DNA from: Ochotona curzoniae
Lineage: Eukaryota; Chordata; Mammalia; Lagomorpha; Ochotonidae
Assembly: GCF_017591425.1 (NCBI RefSeq)
Contig: NW_024466607.1
Span: 7,262,501 to 7,326,500, forward strand
Length of the DNA: 64,000 nucleotides
Reading direction: 5' to 3'
The notes under the pieces are model-generated. The model searched no databases and was not told the DNA's origin. It saw nothing but the letters and a program-made list of their open reading frames with translations. The translations under genes were made by a program, and so were the position numbers. Positions 1 to 11,860 of this stretch are shown here, in pieces; position 1 is the first letter of the stretch; every line of letters starts with the position of its first letter.

Positions 1-3000
1 ACTCGTGGGTGGGTGGGCTCTATGCAGGGTGCGAAAGGAGGAACATGGGACTAGAGTGAGGTTTGTAGTAGCCTCAGAAGAGATGCGGGCTCCGACAGCC
101 TTCTGCAGCTAAGAGTTGTTCTCTGTGGCTTTTTAATTCAGTAATTCACAAAACTGCCTCATTCATTTAGAACAGTCAAGTAAGAAATTTAGTTACCCAT
201 TCGTTTCTTTGGATGAAGTAACTTTCATTTGTTTGGTGTATTAACTCTCAAACCATACAGTTTCTAATCATTTAGACTTCAGCGTACACACTCACAGGTG
301 CCTGGGAAGGGCCTAGTGGAACTCTAAGTTTTCATCCACTATTATTGGCTTCATAAGTTCATCTTTATAGAACAGAGGTATCATTTAAAACTTAAAAAAA
401 CTGAAAAAATTACCTGTCGTAAGGATCTTTGAAGAAAGGCTGGGGAAGTTGCCCCTCTCCTTGCACAATGTCCAGTGTTTTCTCATTAATCCCTTTCTTG
501 TAGTCGCTTCAGATGGAGTCAGTTTTTAGGCTGTGTCTTAAACTAGAAGATGGAGAAATGAGGCTAAAGGTCTCCTAAAAAGAAAGAATAATCTCCAATT
601 TTTTTCCATCTCAGAACACTTTTAAGGAGTCATTCTAAAGAGTCCCCCCTTTTCTATCACTGCTAATAAACGCTCTAGGAATCCGTTGTTAGGAGGAATT
701 TCTAGAATAAATGTCGTGTACCTTGATGTCAATGCTTGGATTTATGCTTTTTCACCCCAGACAAGATGTACTGATGTGAGAATATGGTGCCTGTAGATTT
801 CCATCACATACTTAGAAGTAGTGCCGGATGGTGGCTGGCGGGGAGTTGGCCTGCTCTTACCTCCTGCGCTGTTGAGGGAAGCCAGTTCTCAGGAGGGCCC
901 GCTCTGTTCTTGTGCCGCAGTGCATTTCATTATTTTGCTGTGGGTTGTTTTTATATTAGGAATAATTATTCTGTGGATTTTTTCCTCAGATTACACATAA
1001 GGATTTGATCTAAAATACCCAAGGATCAGTAAGCCCCCTGAGCTATAACACTGAAGCTTGCATTACTAATATAAGATTTACCCACAGTGCTTTCTGGCAT
1101 TGCAGCCCTCACACACCCTGAGAAACACGGAGGACACGCAGTCCTGGAGTCGCAGCTTTACCCTGGCAGCACAAGCTGCTCGCTCACGTTCCTAGCATCA
1201 CGCACTTGGCTTGTAACGGTCACTTCTCTCCAAAACTTACGAAAGAGAACTTCAAAAAAGTTTCAGGTTAAATGGAATTAAAAGTTCATTTTGGCAAAAA
1301 AAAAAAAATCAAGATATATACATACCTTTTTCATAGTATGCCTTTTAATGAAAAGGCTAAAGATATTTCATATTTAGGGAGTTTAATTTTTTGAAATTAT
1401 CTTTCAACTGTTACAAGTTCTTACATATTTCATATTAAATTCTCAAATATCCCAAATCTAAGAACACACACAGTGTAAATTTCTAACTTTTCTCACCATC
1501 ATTTGAAGTGTTACAAGTGTTACATTAAAATTACTCTATCAAATGATATCATTAAAAAAAAAAAAACACTACCAGTATATATCACCTAGCTTAGGTAAAA
1601 TAGGTACACAGTCACGAGGTAACATTTTGAACACAGGAAACACTGTTCAGAGATGGGGGTCCTGGGCCACCAGACACAAAGACAGGTGAAGGATGAGACA
1701 AACATTTCCTGTTTTCTCCTGAGCATTGCACAGCATCACACCCAATCTTACTGAATGTATGCACTGAGAATATGGTGATGTCATTGTTTCATGAATTTCA
1801 GAAAAGTTTAAAAATGTTACTATGCGATTTACAATGACTATAGTGGACAGTTTCCAAGACCAAGCCCACGTTTCCACATCATTGTTAAATGTTAAATAAC
1901 AAAGGGGCTTGGACAGTTCAGCTCCTCCTCAGCAACTCATACCGTCAACCACTGTCCCCTTTCTGTGAATGAAACTCAGCCCGACATGCTTGCTTTTCAG
2001 ATAATATATGAAAATGTATTCATGGGAGGATTTTTTTTTTACCATGCTTCAGATTTATAAGGATTGAGCCAAAGTAAATAGCTATATTGCAGTGGGAAAA
2101 TAACCCCCAAAGTGATCATAACCTATTTCTCTAGCATAAAATCAAGTCCACGCACCTCCTGAGGACAGGAGGGCCCAGGGCCACAGCAGAACCCCTGTCT
2201 GGTTGGGGCCAAGTGAGTGTCAGCCATCATTTCTGCAGAATGGGTTCATCCACATCTCTGGACTAAAGAATACGTACTCCTGATTCTACACACCAGTGCA
2301 AGAAGAAACCAGAGGACGGAGGTTACCGAGATGCCACTGGGGGGGTGTTCCTCGAGCCAGGGATGGGGCGGGCAGAGCCGGAAAGGACTGCACTCTCAGG
2401 GATGTGAGGTAGATCTGCATTGCAGGGCGGCAGCAGCTGCCGTTCCCACAGAGATGGCTGTTTGCCAGGCACACTGCCCGTTTCATACGCTTCCCTAATA
2501 CCATGCAGCATACAGTGCCACTAATAACGCTGACACACGCTTATAGGCAACGGGCTTACAAAGGTCACACTTCAGTAAGATTGAGATCATGGACTAAAAT
2601 CCAGAGCCTACACTAATCAGTATTTGGTCTCTTCCATATTAAGAATATTTGTAACTGAATAAATCAAAACTAACAGCAAGAGAAGTAACTAAGAGTGGAT
2701 ATCCCATTAACACTTATTGATTAGGAGGTCTAATTTCCTAAATTTCTTATTTCAATTTACTAAATTATTACAGCACTCTTATTAACGATCTATACTTCAA
2801 CAGGAGTTAATAACATAGAAATCAGCAAATCTCTTTCTCACAATGGTGATTGTATTGGCCAGGTCCTGGGGGGAACCAGCAATGGGACTTACTATAAACT
2901 CATGATTGGCAGGGTGCTAGGAACATAGTTGCTTCTGGGTCAACTTGAGGTAGACTGCAATACTCTGAGGTGATAAAGGGTGCGTTGGGGTTGATCCAAA

Positions 3001-3078
3001 TATCTTCCTAAGGGGATAGATGTGGTTGAAACTGATGAAGTTGACACCTTGTGATAAGTCACTTTACTTTTTCCTCAG
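1..3078 (+). other. Unit A intron, upstream of the broken V1R
   Basis: No gene is visible. The first 140 bases align with the sequence just after the noncoding-exon donor in unit F (41031-41170) and unit E (34290-34430), sharing the pattern gtgggtgggct...caggg...gtgaggttt...gagggctcc. The window therefore opens just inside an intron whose upstream exon is off the left edge. Further shared blocks follow: about 1090-1180 (a 'cctgagaaacac' block also at about 26050 in unit D) and 2340-2480 (gcagagc, ggactgc, ctctcaggg, then cacagagat...tgtttgccaggcac), which matches the block before genes C and D. The interval ends at the pyrimidine-rich acceptor at 3069-3078 (ttttcctcag). Short AT-rich runs and poly-A tracts are the only other content. 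Confidence 0.6.
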
Positions 3079-3109
3079 ACATTGACTACGTGCTTGTCTC
3101 CCCTAAAGG

Positions 3110-3607
3110 ATGAATGAAAGCAATATAAACTCCAGGTTTATTGTTATAAGAAATGGATTTTTCTTTCAAGTCAGCAATGGGATTGCAGCTAACACATTCC
3201 TACTTCTCTCCCATTTGGTCCTGTTCTTTGTCAAGCCAAAGGCCAAACCCACCGACCTCACCACTGGGCACTTGGCCCACATCCACCTGGTGACGCTGAC
3301 CATCATACAGATCACAGCCACAGAAGACTCTGAGTTCCAGAATCTCTGGGATGACATCACATGTAAAGCAGTCATCTATTCCTACCGGGTGCTACGAGGC
3401 CTTTCCCTGGGCAACACCTGCCAGCTGAGTGTCCTCCAGGCCATCACCCTCAGCCCCTGGAGCTCCTGGTTTGCCAAGTTTAAACAGACCTCCTCCCATC
3501 ACAGCACGAGTACCTTTTTATTCGTCGAGTCTTCAGTTTGTCCTTGAGTGCTTGCTTCGTAAACTCCATTGTTGCCAACACAAATCGTACGTCCAGGAGT
3601 CTTATGT
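3110..3607 (+). pseudogene. V1R receptor A, truncated and frameshifted pseudogene
   Basis: The reading frame from 3110 encodes a V1R N-terminus, TM1-TM3 and the start of TM4 with the family motifs: IDL-like TDL start of TM2, DDITCKAV with the TM3 cysteine, RGLSL, and LSVLQAITLSP. Around 3515 one base is missing relative to receptor C (16464). The frame then runs into a stop at 3545-3547, while the V1R-like codons continue in another frame to about 3607 (FVNSIVA-like, then a sequon-like NRT). After 3607 the similarity to V1R stops abruptly and is replaced by sequence resembling 24640-24990 in the intron of unit D. TM5-TM7 are absent. The PWSS motif in intracellular loop 2 is shared with receptor C, suggesting close kinship. 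An intact acceptor (AG at 3077-3078) precedes the ATG. It is very unlikely to encode a receptor. Confidence 0.92.
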
Positions 3608-6273
3608 GAGGAGTGATTGCTTCCTTCACCCCAGTGGAACAGGGAGTCCTAACAGCACGAATTTGCTCCTGAAGGATAATCAACCTTCTTGATGAGTTCT
3701 AACAACTCCTGGCTGTGTACTTTTTGTTCTCCTAATCTGCCCCTTTGCCTTTCCTTTCCCCTCTACGGTGTGACCTGTCCTAGTGAGAACTCTTTCAGAA
3801 CTTTATGATTTTTCCTCTGACTTACATCATTATATTCAAAAGCTCAAATTCCTTTGAAGACAGTTGGCTTTCTCTGGTGTGGAAAATGTGATTTGGTGAC
3901 TTACTAACATGAGGAGAGCAGGTGCCATCTGTGCCACCTCTGACCTGCACTGTGCTGTGCCAGTCAGGACTGTGCGTGAGGAGGAATGGGTTGGGAGATG
4001 GTGCCAGAAGCACTTTTATCTTCTTAAATGCTCTCCTCTACCAGGACATTGCCTGGAAAAATCAATGTACCAATAGAAATCATTACCTTTACTTACATTC
4101 CTTCCCTATTTACATTATAAAAAAACCCAAGATGTGGGTATCTAACGTATGTGCTCCAACAGGAGCAGCAGGGTAAACTGGGACGAGGTGCAGACAGCCG
4201 AGTGAGGGGGCTTGTGTCTGGGCGTGCCCTTGAATGCTTCCAAATGTGTCATTTTCCTTGCTCAACAAACAGAACAGGAAAAGCTTTCCAACTGCTTCTG
4301 CACGATTTCCCTTAAAGGAAAAAAAAAGGCTTATCCAGAAGTCTTGAATAATGATCCACCTAACGTGATTTCCTGATGAAATCCCAATATTGTGGCATTG
4401 CCCTTCTAAACTCTGAGTAACCTGAAGGTATGTACACCTTGGCCACAGTAGAACAATGAGCCAACAAGCCCCTAGAGCAGTTTTACACTATTATATACTT
4501 GCAAAGTTCATTTATTTACTGGAAATGCAGAGTTAGTGAGAAGGGGAAGAGAGAATTTCCAGCCTATCACTTTAACTTTCATTGCCATCTTCTAAAGTTA
4601 TTGTAATACATATTAAATACCATTATTTAAACTAAAATACTATCAGTGTAGTTTGCCTGGCTGAGGTGAGAGTTACTAGAGGCTGGCATTTTCAGTTCAG
4701 GAAAGAGGAGGCTGACTAGTCACAGCTTGTGCTTAATGGAGGCACAGGACCCACGATTAACAAAGACAGGTGGATGCCAAGACAAATACTTGCCTGCATT
4801 CTCTGAGCACGTTACAGGACCTAAGCTTATCTTGTTAAATGTATCATTGGAGAGGACTGCATCATTTATGTGACCAGACCTTTGAGAAAAGGTTGACATT
4901 CAAAAATGCTGCTATGGAACTTCCACTGTAAACTGGAAATTTCCCAAAGTTCATACCAAGATCAGCTACTTTGAATTGCTACTAAAGGTATTGGTGTTTA
5001 AGCACTCAGCCTCTCTAAGAAACTCTAAGGATACAGGTCAACAGGATACTTTGCTGTGGATTCAGGGAAGCCAGACACACTTGCTTTCCTGATATACAGA
5101 TACAGAAGTACTTTCCTGGGTTTCTTTACAATATTTAGGGCACGTAGTTGTAGGCTGTGCAACAAAGTCCATAGCTACATTGCACAAGGGACCACCAGTA
5201 GGTCATAACCAAATGCTCCAACATGACTAACAAATACAAGTGCTTTCCACAGTGAGGAGACATCAACACCTGGTTCCCATGGAGATCCACCTGTGTGCTG
5301 GAGATAGAGGAAGTGGCCACTCATTTCTGTAGATAGGAATGCCTGTCTAACTACATTATGAAAATATTTGCTGCCATTTCCATATGCCAGGCAATAGGGA
5401 GAGGAGATCAGAACAGGTATTTTCAGAGCCTGCTATTGTGGTGTTCATCTTCCCCTGTTCCTTAACACAGGGTCAGAGCTGGAAAGTGAATGGATGATAC
5501 TGTCAAGGCAGGATCATGAGGAAGAAACACCTTCAGAACAATAACAGCTGCAATTTCCACAGAGGCCATTGTTCTCCATAAACATGCCCATCTCACATTT
5601 ACCTGGCATTCCTTCACACGAAGCATCTCTAGTAAGTAACATGCTCACCTGTATTGAAGAAGAGTCTCCTGGGGCTCACACATCAAGGGACAGACCACAC
5701 GCTGAGTCAGTGTCCGAGCACAATGTCTTCAGAAGCAGCATTGGTCTCTGTTGTGATACAAATGTTCTCTGGAAAGAAAGAAACCAAAATAAGCCTAATG
5801 GTGGGTGAGATAAGACTATATGCATGGACATACCCTAGACACACACTGCATATGGGGGCTATTTTCCAGTTCCCTGAAATGCATATTGGAGTTCATTACA
5901 TATTATAACATTCCCAGTACGGATGCAGCACTTACCTGAATTTTGCAAACCTAAAGGGAAATAAGTCATTGCTCTTGACTTGGAGAAACTAAAACTAGGG
6001 AGAACGAGTAAGGGAACACCTTTCAGGTCAGGGCAAGTTGATAGTTCAGATCCTCGGGCAGTCCACAAATGGGACATTTGATCAAATCAAAACTGGTATG
6101 AATAGAGACAGGACTAGGGTGACTTCTGGCAGTGTATGAGCTAGACTGCAGGACACTCAGTGACAACTGCAGTGGAATTGATCCAGATACCTTCAGGAAG
6201 GAAGTAGTTGTGGCTGAAACAAGAAGGAAGAGGCAATAATTGGGATGGATAGTCTCTCATTCTTTCTCCTTAG
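3608..6273 (+). other. Unit B upstream region, 5'-truncated intron
   Basis: No gene. Sequence from about 3615 to 3900 matches 24640-24965 of the unit D intron (shared gtggaacaggga, ttcctgaaggaca, gagaa.tctttcagaac, and ctctagtgtggaaaa-like pieces). About 3965-4030 matches 42240-42290 (unit F) and 35290-35350 (unit E). About 4220-4440 matches 25860-26100. About 5430-5600 holds the block that is expanded into minisatellites in units C and D, here in single copy. No copy of the ~100-nt noncoding exon was found, unlike in units C to G. The interval ends in a pyrimidine tract and acceptor, AG at 6272-6273 (ttctttctccttag). Confidence 0.6.
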
Positions 6274-6301
6274 ACATTAAATATATTTTTGCACCAAGAA
6301 C

Positions 6302-7225
6302 ATGAGTAAAACAAGTATATTTTCTAGCGTTAAGGTAGAACAAAATTTCATTTTCTCAGAAATTGGCATTGGGATTCCAGCCAATGCCTTCCTCCTGCTC
6401 TTCTACATCCTCTCATTCCTGCTCAAGCACAAGCTCAAGCCCACCGACCTGACCATCGGGCACTTGGCCCTCATCCACCTGGTGATGCTGATCATCATGA
6501 GGGTCATAGCCATGGATGTGTTTGAGTTCCAAGAGATGTGGAATGACATCACCTGTAAAACAGTTTTTTACTTCTACCTGGTGCTGCGGGGCCTCTCTCT
6601 GTGTACCACCTCCCTGCTCAGTGTCCTCCAGGCCATCACCCTCAGCCCCAGGAGCTCCTGGTTGGCCAAATTCAAACAGGCATCTTCCCGTTACAGCCTG
6701 TTTGCTTTTATTTTCTTGTGGATCTTCAATTTGTCCATGAGTGCTCGTTTCTTAATCAACACTGTCGCTTCAGCAAATCATACATCCAAATCGATAAGGT
6801 TTGTCACTAATTCCTGTTCTATTAGAACCCTCAACTACTCTCTCAGCAACATATTTGACGTATTGTGGATCTTCCGGGACATCTTCCTTACAGGGCTCAT
6901 GGCCCTCTCCAGTGCCTACATGGTGACCCTCCTGTGCAGGCACAAGAGGCAGTCCCAGCACCTCCACAGCACCAGCCTTTCTCCAAGAGCCTCCCCAGAG
7001 CTGAGGGCCACCCGCACCATCCTGCTGCTCATGGGCGTGTTTGTTCTGATGTACGTGATGGACTGCATTGTGTACGCTTTTTCATGGGTGTGGAGGAAGA
7101 GTGACCCAATTCTCCTGTGTGTCCATATGTTGGTGGGCATTGGCTATGCCTCCATTGGTCCATTGGTACTAATCAGCAGAGAAAAGCGAATCATCAGGCT
7201 TTTAAAATTCATTGTGAGATGGTAA
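6302..7225 (+). CDS. Vomeronasal type-1 receptor B, 307 aa, intact
   Basis: This is a seven-transmembrane G-protein-coupled receptor of the V1R family. Members are expressed in vomeronasal sensory neurons, detect small pheromone-like molecules, and signal through Gi2 and TRPC2 (family knowledge). Predicted layout: TM1 20-41, TM2 50-71, TM3 86-110, TM4 131-152, TM5 185-212, TM6 237-260, TM7 271-291. C85 at the top of TM3 and C172 in extracellular loop 2 are the expected disulfide pair, and N159 in loop 2 sits in the conserved sequon NHT. Family motifs include RGLSL at 96-100, LSVLQAITLSP at 106-116 and the Ser/Pro-rich intracellular loop 3 around 220-235. The start was chosen because MSK begins 20 residues before the TM1 SIGIPAN-like motif, as in E and F. 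The coding region is one exon and follows the acceptor at 6273. No defect is seen. The exact subfamily was not assigned. Confidence 0.95.
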   Translation: MSKTSIFSSVKVEQNFIFSEIGIGIPANAFLLLFYILSFLLKHKLKPTDLTIGHLALIHLVMLIIMRVIAMDVFEFQEMWNDITCKTVFYFYLVLRGLSLCTTSLLSVLQAITLSPRSSWLAKFKQASSRYSLFAFIFLWIFNLSMSARFLINTVASANHTSKSIRFVTNSCSIRTLNYSLSNIFDVLWIFRDIFLTGLMALSSAYMVTLLCRHKRQSQHLHSTSLSPRASPELRATRTILLLMGVFVLMYVMDCIVYAFSWVWRKSDPILLCVHMLVGIGYASIGPLVLISREKRIIRLLKFIVRW

Positions 7226-8390
7226 ATCAGCAATTACTTCCTCAAGAAAAAGTAATCTCTCTTAGATGAGCAAATACATTGATCTCAAAATAACTAATGA
7301 CAGCCCACAGGATATTTTCTCTGTGCTACTTTAAATATGTGGCATTAAGATCTCCAAGTTGACTGCATAGTGAGAAGCCACAGTATCTCCAGCCATAGAA
7401 AGGAAGGGCCACGTTCCCAGGGACTGGAATGGCTGGAATTTTCAGTAGAGAAAGGACAGACCACAATAGGAGATCCACGCAGCATCAGCGTTGAAGTACA
7501 GAGACACACACACAGCTGATAACATCAAAGCCTTGTGGCTGGGAAGTGCTGTCTTCACACAGAAAGGGGAAGGGGGCTGCCATGACCACTGCCCCAGGAG
7601 CTGGGCCGAGGAAGCAGCCCAGCTTCCCACTGGATGTAACTCCTGCCTTGTGAGGCCTGGCTGACTACATGGCTCTGTGACTTCCTTCCTCTCTCAAACC
7701 CAAGCACCAGATTTTGATGAGGTAGAGCTCTCACTGAGTGCTGCCATGACTCAGTGAACAGCAGGGTGTTCTGCCACTGCTGGAGCCCACTAGGGCCCAG
7801 GATGCAACAACCTTCAGGGTGGAGACCATACCCTTGTACCCAATTACTCCAGGAATTCTGTATATGCACAAATGTGGGTTGTAGCTTAGTTCCTGTGTGC
7901 CTGACCAGTCTTTGGACATTGTGGGTAGATCCTACAGAGGCGTAGGGAGATGCTCATGTGCATGGGTGAGGCACACTAACGCCATAGCTCACATTAGGCC
8001 TTAGTGAGCTGGCCCTCGTGGGCATGGAGAAGTGCAGGAACTCCCCAGAAATCTCCAACATCCCTTCCCCCTGCTAACCGGAAGTAGAAGCCCTGCCACT
8101 CACCCAAGGGGAATGTCAGTGTGCATTCTTGCCTCGCATCCATGAGGTGACCAGCCTCCCTGGTTTCTGCCAGGACACAGACCCAGAATCCAACATAATG
8201 TTTCTCAGACATGGAGAAGGGCCGAAAACTTATCTAAGAATGCAGCATGAAGTCTAAAACACAGAAACTGCGCCTCCAAAGATCCCCTGATATGTGACAA
8301 AAGGAGAGAAAATTCACACGTGCACACACATACAATCAGTCAAGGAAGGGAATATGTCTCAAAAGGAATGCAGTTCATTAATATTACATT
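7226..8390 (+). other. 3' flank of receptor B, then unassigned sequence
   Basis: The first ~130 bases match the 3' flanks of the other units (cacaggatattttctctgtg, compare 37905-37930). The match then stops and resumes only near 10440-10720. The duplicated flank is therefore interrupted by about 3 kb of inserted DNA. From about 7440 to 8330 the sequence is moderately GC-rich without convincing coding. The short minus-strand frames here show no recognisable protein. It may be the 5' part of the L1 that follows, but I cannot prove this. Confidence 0.4.
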
Positions 8391-10031
8391 GTTAAGAAGG
8401 GGAGACTGAGGAATTCAAAAGAATGATAAGGTGACTCAAAAACTGTTCAGTGAATGAGAAATACATGACATGGACAAGAAATTCAAAGAAAGATAAATTT
8501 TTAAACACCAGAAATGTAAGAAACGACAAATTTAGAGAATCAAAAATAGGCATAAAGGCTTTAACAACAGATTTGGTGAGGCAAGAAAACGTACATTTCA
8601 TCTGGAAGACAGGTCTAGAAGTCAGAGAAATAGAAATAGGAGAGTGAAAATAACATTTGAGCCTTGCAATAAAAGGTACAGAGCATGAGGGGAGCTTAAT
8701 TAGAAAGACTAAAAATAACATTTGGACAAACAGAATACCATGAAATGACAAAACAAGAGAATCCCAAATTTCTTGAAAATGGGGAAACCTCCCATATTCA
8801 TGGATTGTAAGAATTATGTCAAAATATCCACATTATCCAAAGTCACTCACAGAGTTGGTATGATACCCACCAAAACACCAAAGGCTTTCCTTACAGAAGT
8901 AACTCTATAACAAAACAAACCAGTTAAGAAATGGGCAAGATATTTATAGGCAACAGGGTAATGCACATAAGAACTACAATGAGATATTATCTGATCCCAG
9001 AAAGAATAGCTAACATCAACGATGCTACTGGTGAGCATGTGGAGAAAAAGGTTCACTCACACACAGTTGGTAGGAATTCAACCTGGTACAGCCACTAAGG
9101 AAGGCACTCTGTGGAGTCCTCAGAAAACAGACAATAGACTTGCCAAATGACCCAGCTATCCCATTCCTGGCAATAGGCCAAAGGAAATGAACTCATGTGA
9201 AAAGTCACTTAACCCTCATGTTTGTGGCACAATAATAATTTATAATAGATTACATATGGAATCAACGGAATCACCATCAGTTGATGACTGGATAAAGAAA
9301 ATGATAGGTATCCATGATGGACTACTATTCAGTGATTAAAAAGAAATGGGACCCTGACATTTGCAACAGAATGGATACAACTGGTGACCATCATGTGGTA
9401 AGTGAGGAAGCCAGACCGAAAAAGACTATACCCCCATGTGTTCTCTTATCTGTGGTAGTTAGGATCTAGCTAGAGCACAAAAAATGTGTGGAGGTCATAT
9501 GTTTTGTTACATATTTACAAATACTGCTGCACTGAATTATGCCATGTTAAATGAAAAATACGCTCTCATTTCACGAGTGATAAAAACAAAGGTGGATACA
9601 CTAGTGAACACTCGGAGTATTAGTAATGCTTTGAGACTGGAATGGGTTGTAAGCGTATTCATATTACTACAGCTCATTTACCCGCACACTTCTGTGCATT
9701 TGTGTGTGTGCGCATTTGTTTTTTAAACCCGTTATGGATTTAAATTGGAGAAATTTTACTTATTTCACAGCACGGATTTAGGAGTAGAGTGATACTTCCC
9801 ACCATTCCTTCCTTCCTGCCCATGTCCCCACTTACTCTGCTCCTTCCCAATTTCCTTCTGTTCTGTATTTTCATTCACCATACCATTTCTTGCTATGTAT
9901 AATATATTTCAGTAGAATGCCTGAAAATGGGGGGGCGGGAGGAGGGAATTGGGGAAGGGATAAAGGAAATGCCAGGAGCCTATGGAACTGTATCATTAAA
10001 TGATAATAATAATAATAATAAAATGTAAAAA
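8391..10031 (+). mobile_element. L1 retrotransposon, internally deleted, + strand
   Basis: About 8400-8650 resembles the ORF1 region (A-rich, many Lys/Glu/Arg codons, no long frame). About 8900-9450 is a decayed ORF2 C-terminus: conceptual pieces read like the L1 segments 'MRYYL..PE', 'ATGEHVEKK', 'PSYPIPGNRPK' and 'YYSVIKKKWDP' with stops. From 9770 to 9990 it matches the L1 3' UTR that appears in reverse at 51210-51300 (catgg/cataggctctggg-type block and gggaattgggg). It ends in a (taa)n and A-rich tail at about 10000-10031. Most of ORF2, including the endonuclease and reverse transcriptase core, is missing. No functional protein is possible. Confidence 0.75.
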
Positions 10032-10092
10032 AAAATACCTGAAAATATGCATGAAAAATTTTTGTTAACCTGTTAAATTGTCTCTATTTTAA

Positions 10093-10413
10093 AGATTTAT
10101 TTTTATTATTTTTTTTATTGGAAAGGCGGATATACAGAGAGGAGAGACAGAGAGGAAGATCTTCCATCCCATGATTCACTCCCCAAGTGAGTGCAACGGG
10201 CCGATGCTATGCCGATCTGAAGCCAGGAGCCTCTTCCAGGTCTCCCACACGGGTGCAGGGTCCCAAAGCTTCAGGCTGTCCTCGACTGCTTTCCCAGGCC
10301 ACAGGCAGGGAGCTGGAAGGGAAGCGGGGCTGCCGGGATAGAACCGGCGCCCATATGGGATCCCGGGCGTGCAAGGCGAGGACTTAACCACTTGCGCCAC
10401 CGCGCCGGGCCCC
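10093..10413 (-). mobile_element. Lagomorph C-SINE, young, minus strand
   Basis: This is a complete tRNA-derived SINE in reverse orientation: the A-rich tail lies at 10093-10120 and the left end gggcccggcgcggtggcgc reads in reverse at about 10395-10413. It is flanked by a perfect 19-base target-site duplication, TAAATTGTCTCTATTTTAA, at 10074-10092 and 10414-10432. The perfect duplication and closeness to the copies at 20551 and 61241 indicate a recent insertion. It sits just downstream of the L1 tail. Confidence 0.93.
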
Positions 10414-10432
10414 TAAATTGTCTCTATTTTAA

Positions 10433-10764
10433 TACAATGCCAAATTCCTGCAGTCCCAAAGGCCCAATTCCAATCAGAAATATATCTCAAGTTTGTACCA
10501 AGTCTAAAATTTCAGGTGGCAAAACAGAAGTGAGTGATAACAGATGGACATGGGGACTAAGGAAACGCAGGGGGAAGGGAACCAAGGGGTGAAAGGACAG
10601 TGTGGAGGCGACCGTGGTTATGGTGTCACCTGTGCTATGTGTGCTGAGTATCAGACGTTTGCTCTAAATATGTATCATTTATCTCTGTGATAATACCAGA
10701 AATTCGAAATAGTCCTACAACCAGAAGGTATAATGCACTTTGTTATTGAAAAAACTGAATTAGG
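10433..10764 (+). other. Resumed 3' flank block of unit B
   Basis: No gene. About 10440-10720 aligns with the distal 3' flanks of units D (29826-30080), E (38040-38290) and F (45020-45250), sharing 'ggtcccaattcaaat'-like, 'gtgtcacctgt' and 'tatgt.ca' elements. It is separated from the proximal flank at 7226-7360 by the L1 and SINE insertions. Confidence 0.5.
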
Positions 10765-11090
10765 ACCTGAAGGTGTGCCACAGTAAGTTAAGCCTCTCCT
10801 GCAGCACCAACAACCCATCTGGGCACCAATTCTTTCCCTGGTTGTTCCATACACAATCCAGATCTCTAATAATGGCGTGGGAAAGCAGTATACAATTGCC
10901 TACATTCTTGGGACTCTGTAACCTCACAGGAGATGCAAAGAAACCCCTGAGACCAGACCACAGAAGGGCCCAGCTCTGGCCATTGCAACCATTTGGTGAG
11001 TGAATCATGGATGGATTCTCACCCCTTCTCTATCTCACCCCTTCGCTATATACAGTTGTGTCCGAAAAAAATAAATCCTTAAAAACAAAA
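10765..11090 (+). mobile_element. Old C-SINE, plus strand
   Basis: A diverged copy of the lagomorph SINE: it keeps the 'gcaccaattctttccctg', 'gggaaagcag', 'ttgggactctg', 'agctctggccattgcaacca' and 'gtgagtgaatcatggatgga' landmarks in order and ends at 'aaaaaaataaatccttaaaaa'. Substitutions and small indels are scattered, so it is older than the copy at 10093. Confidence 0.75.
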
Positions 11091-11860
11091 TTTGGAACAA
11101 GGAAAATGCAGAATCAGGCCACTTCAATTAATTCTATCAAGTGTTTACAATTGTATGCATAATAGTCCATCTTCCCTTTGGAGAATGGTGGTACAACTAA
11201 GACTCCCTTGATACCCTGTTCCAGGCACCTATCTCTTGAGGTCCTCTGCACCTTAAAACTACCCACACTACAGGTAATTTGTGACTCCTCAGTACCATCC
11301 AGCCTGAAACTAGTGATGGATGGACAGTCCATGCACCTGAAACAGGTGGGGGTGTGACACAGGTCTGTGGAGGCGTGGAGATAGAGGTCTTGTGGGTGGA
11401 CACGGCACTGGTTAAAGGAAGAGAGTGAAAGCACACCTGCTGTTCCATACGACGACAGATACCATGATGTCCAGACCTCAGAGATGTCATTGTCATACAC
11501 TCCAACGCCGCCACCAGTCACTCGACAGATCTAAAAGGACACTTCTGAATCTTTGACAGTAATAGGCAACTATTAGTACCTTCCGTTTCTTCACTGTTAA
11601 AACATCGTTAGCCTCATGATCGCTGTTATGATGGACACATCCCGTTGTTGAAGCACAGGCTAAGTGTTGACACTGTTCACTTATGAAATCAACCCTCAGT
11701 CAAGGTATACAGTCATGAGAATACACCACGTTCTGGGCCATGCACACACCTCACGAAGTCACACAAATGATCTTTGATCACATTGTAATTAAATAGCCAC
11801 CAAAAACTAAAGGCATACTCAATTATTTGTGAATGGATCACTACTCAGTAACATGAGTTC
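11091..11860. other. Intergenic, no gene seen
   Basis: There is a minus-strand frame of 135 codons at 11114-11521 with no recognisable domain. Composition and scattered similarity suggest old repeat sequence. Nothing else can be supported. Confidence 0.35.

Noticed and set aside
10187..10400. Open frames inside the young SINEs (also at 20573, 30746, 60374 and 61253)
   Set aside because: They are GC-rich tRNA-derived repeat sequence. The same pseudo-proteins appear in each copy.
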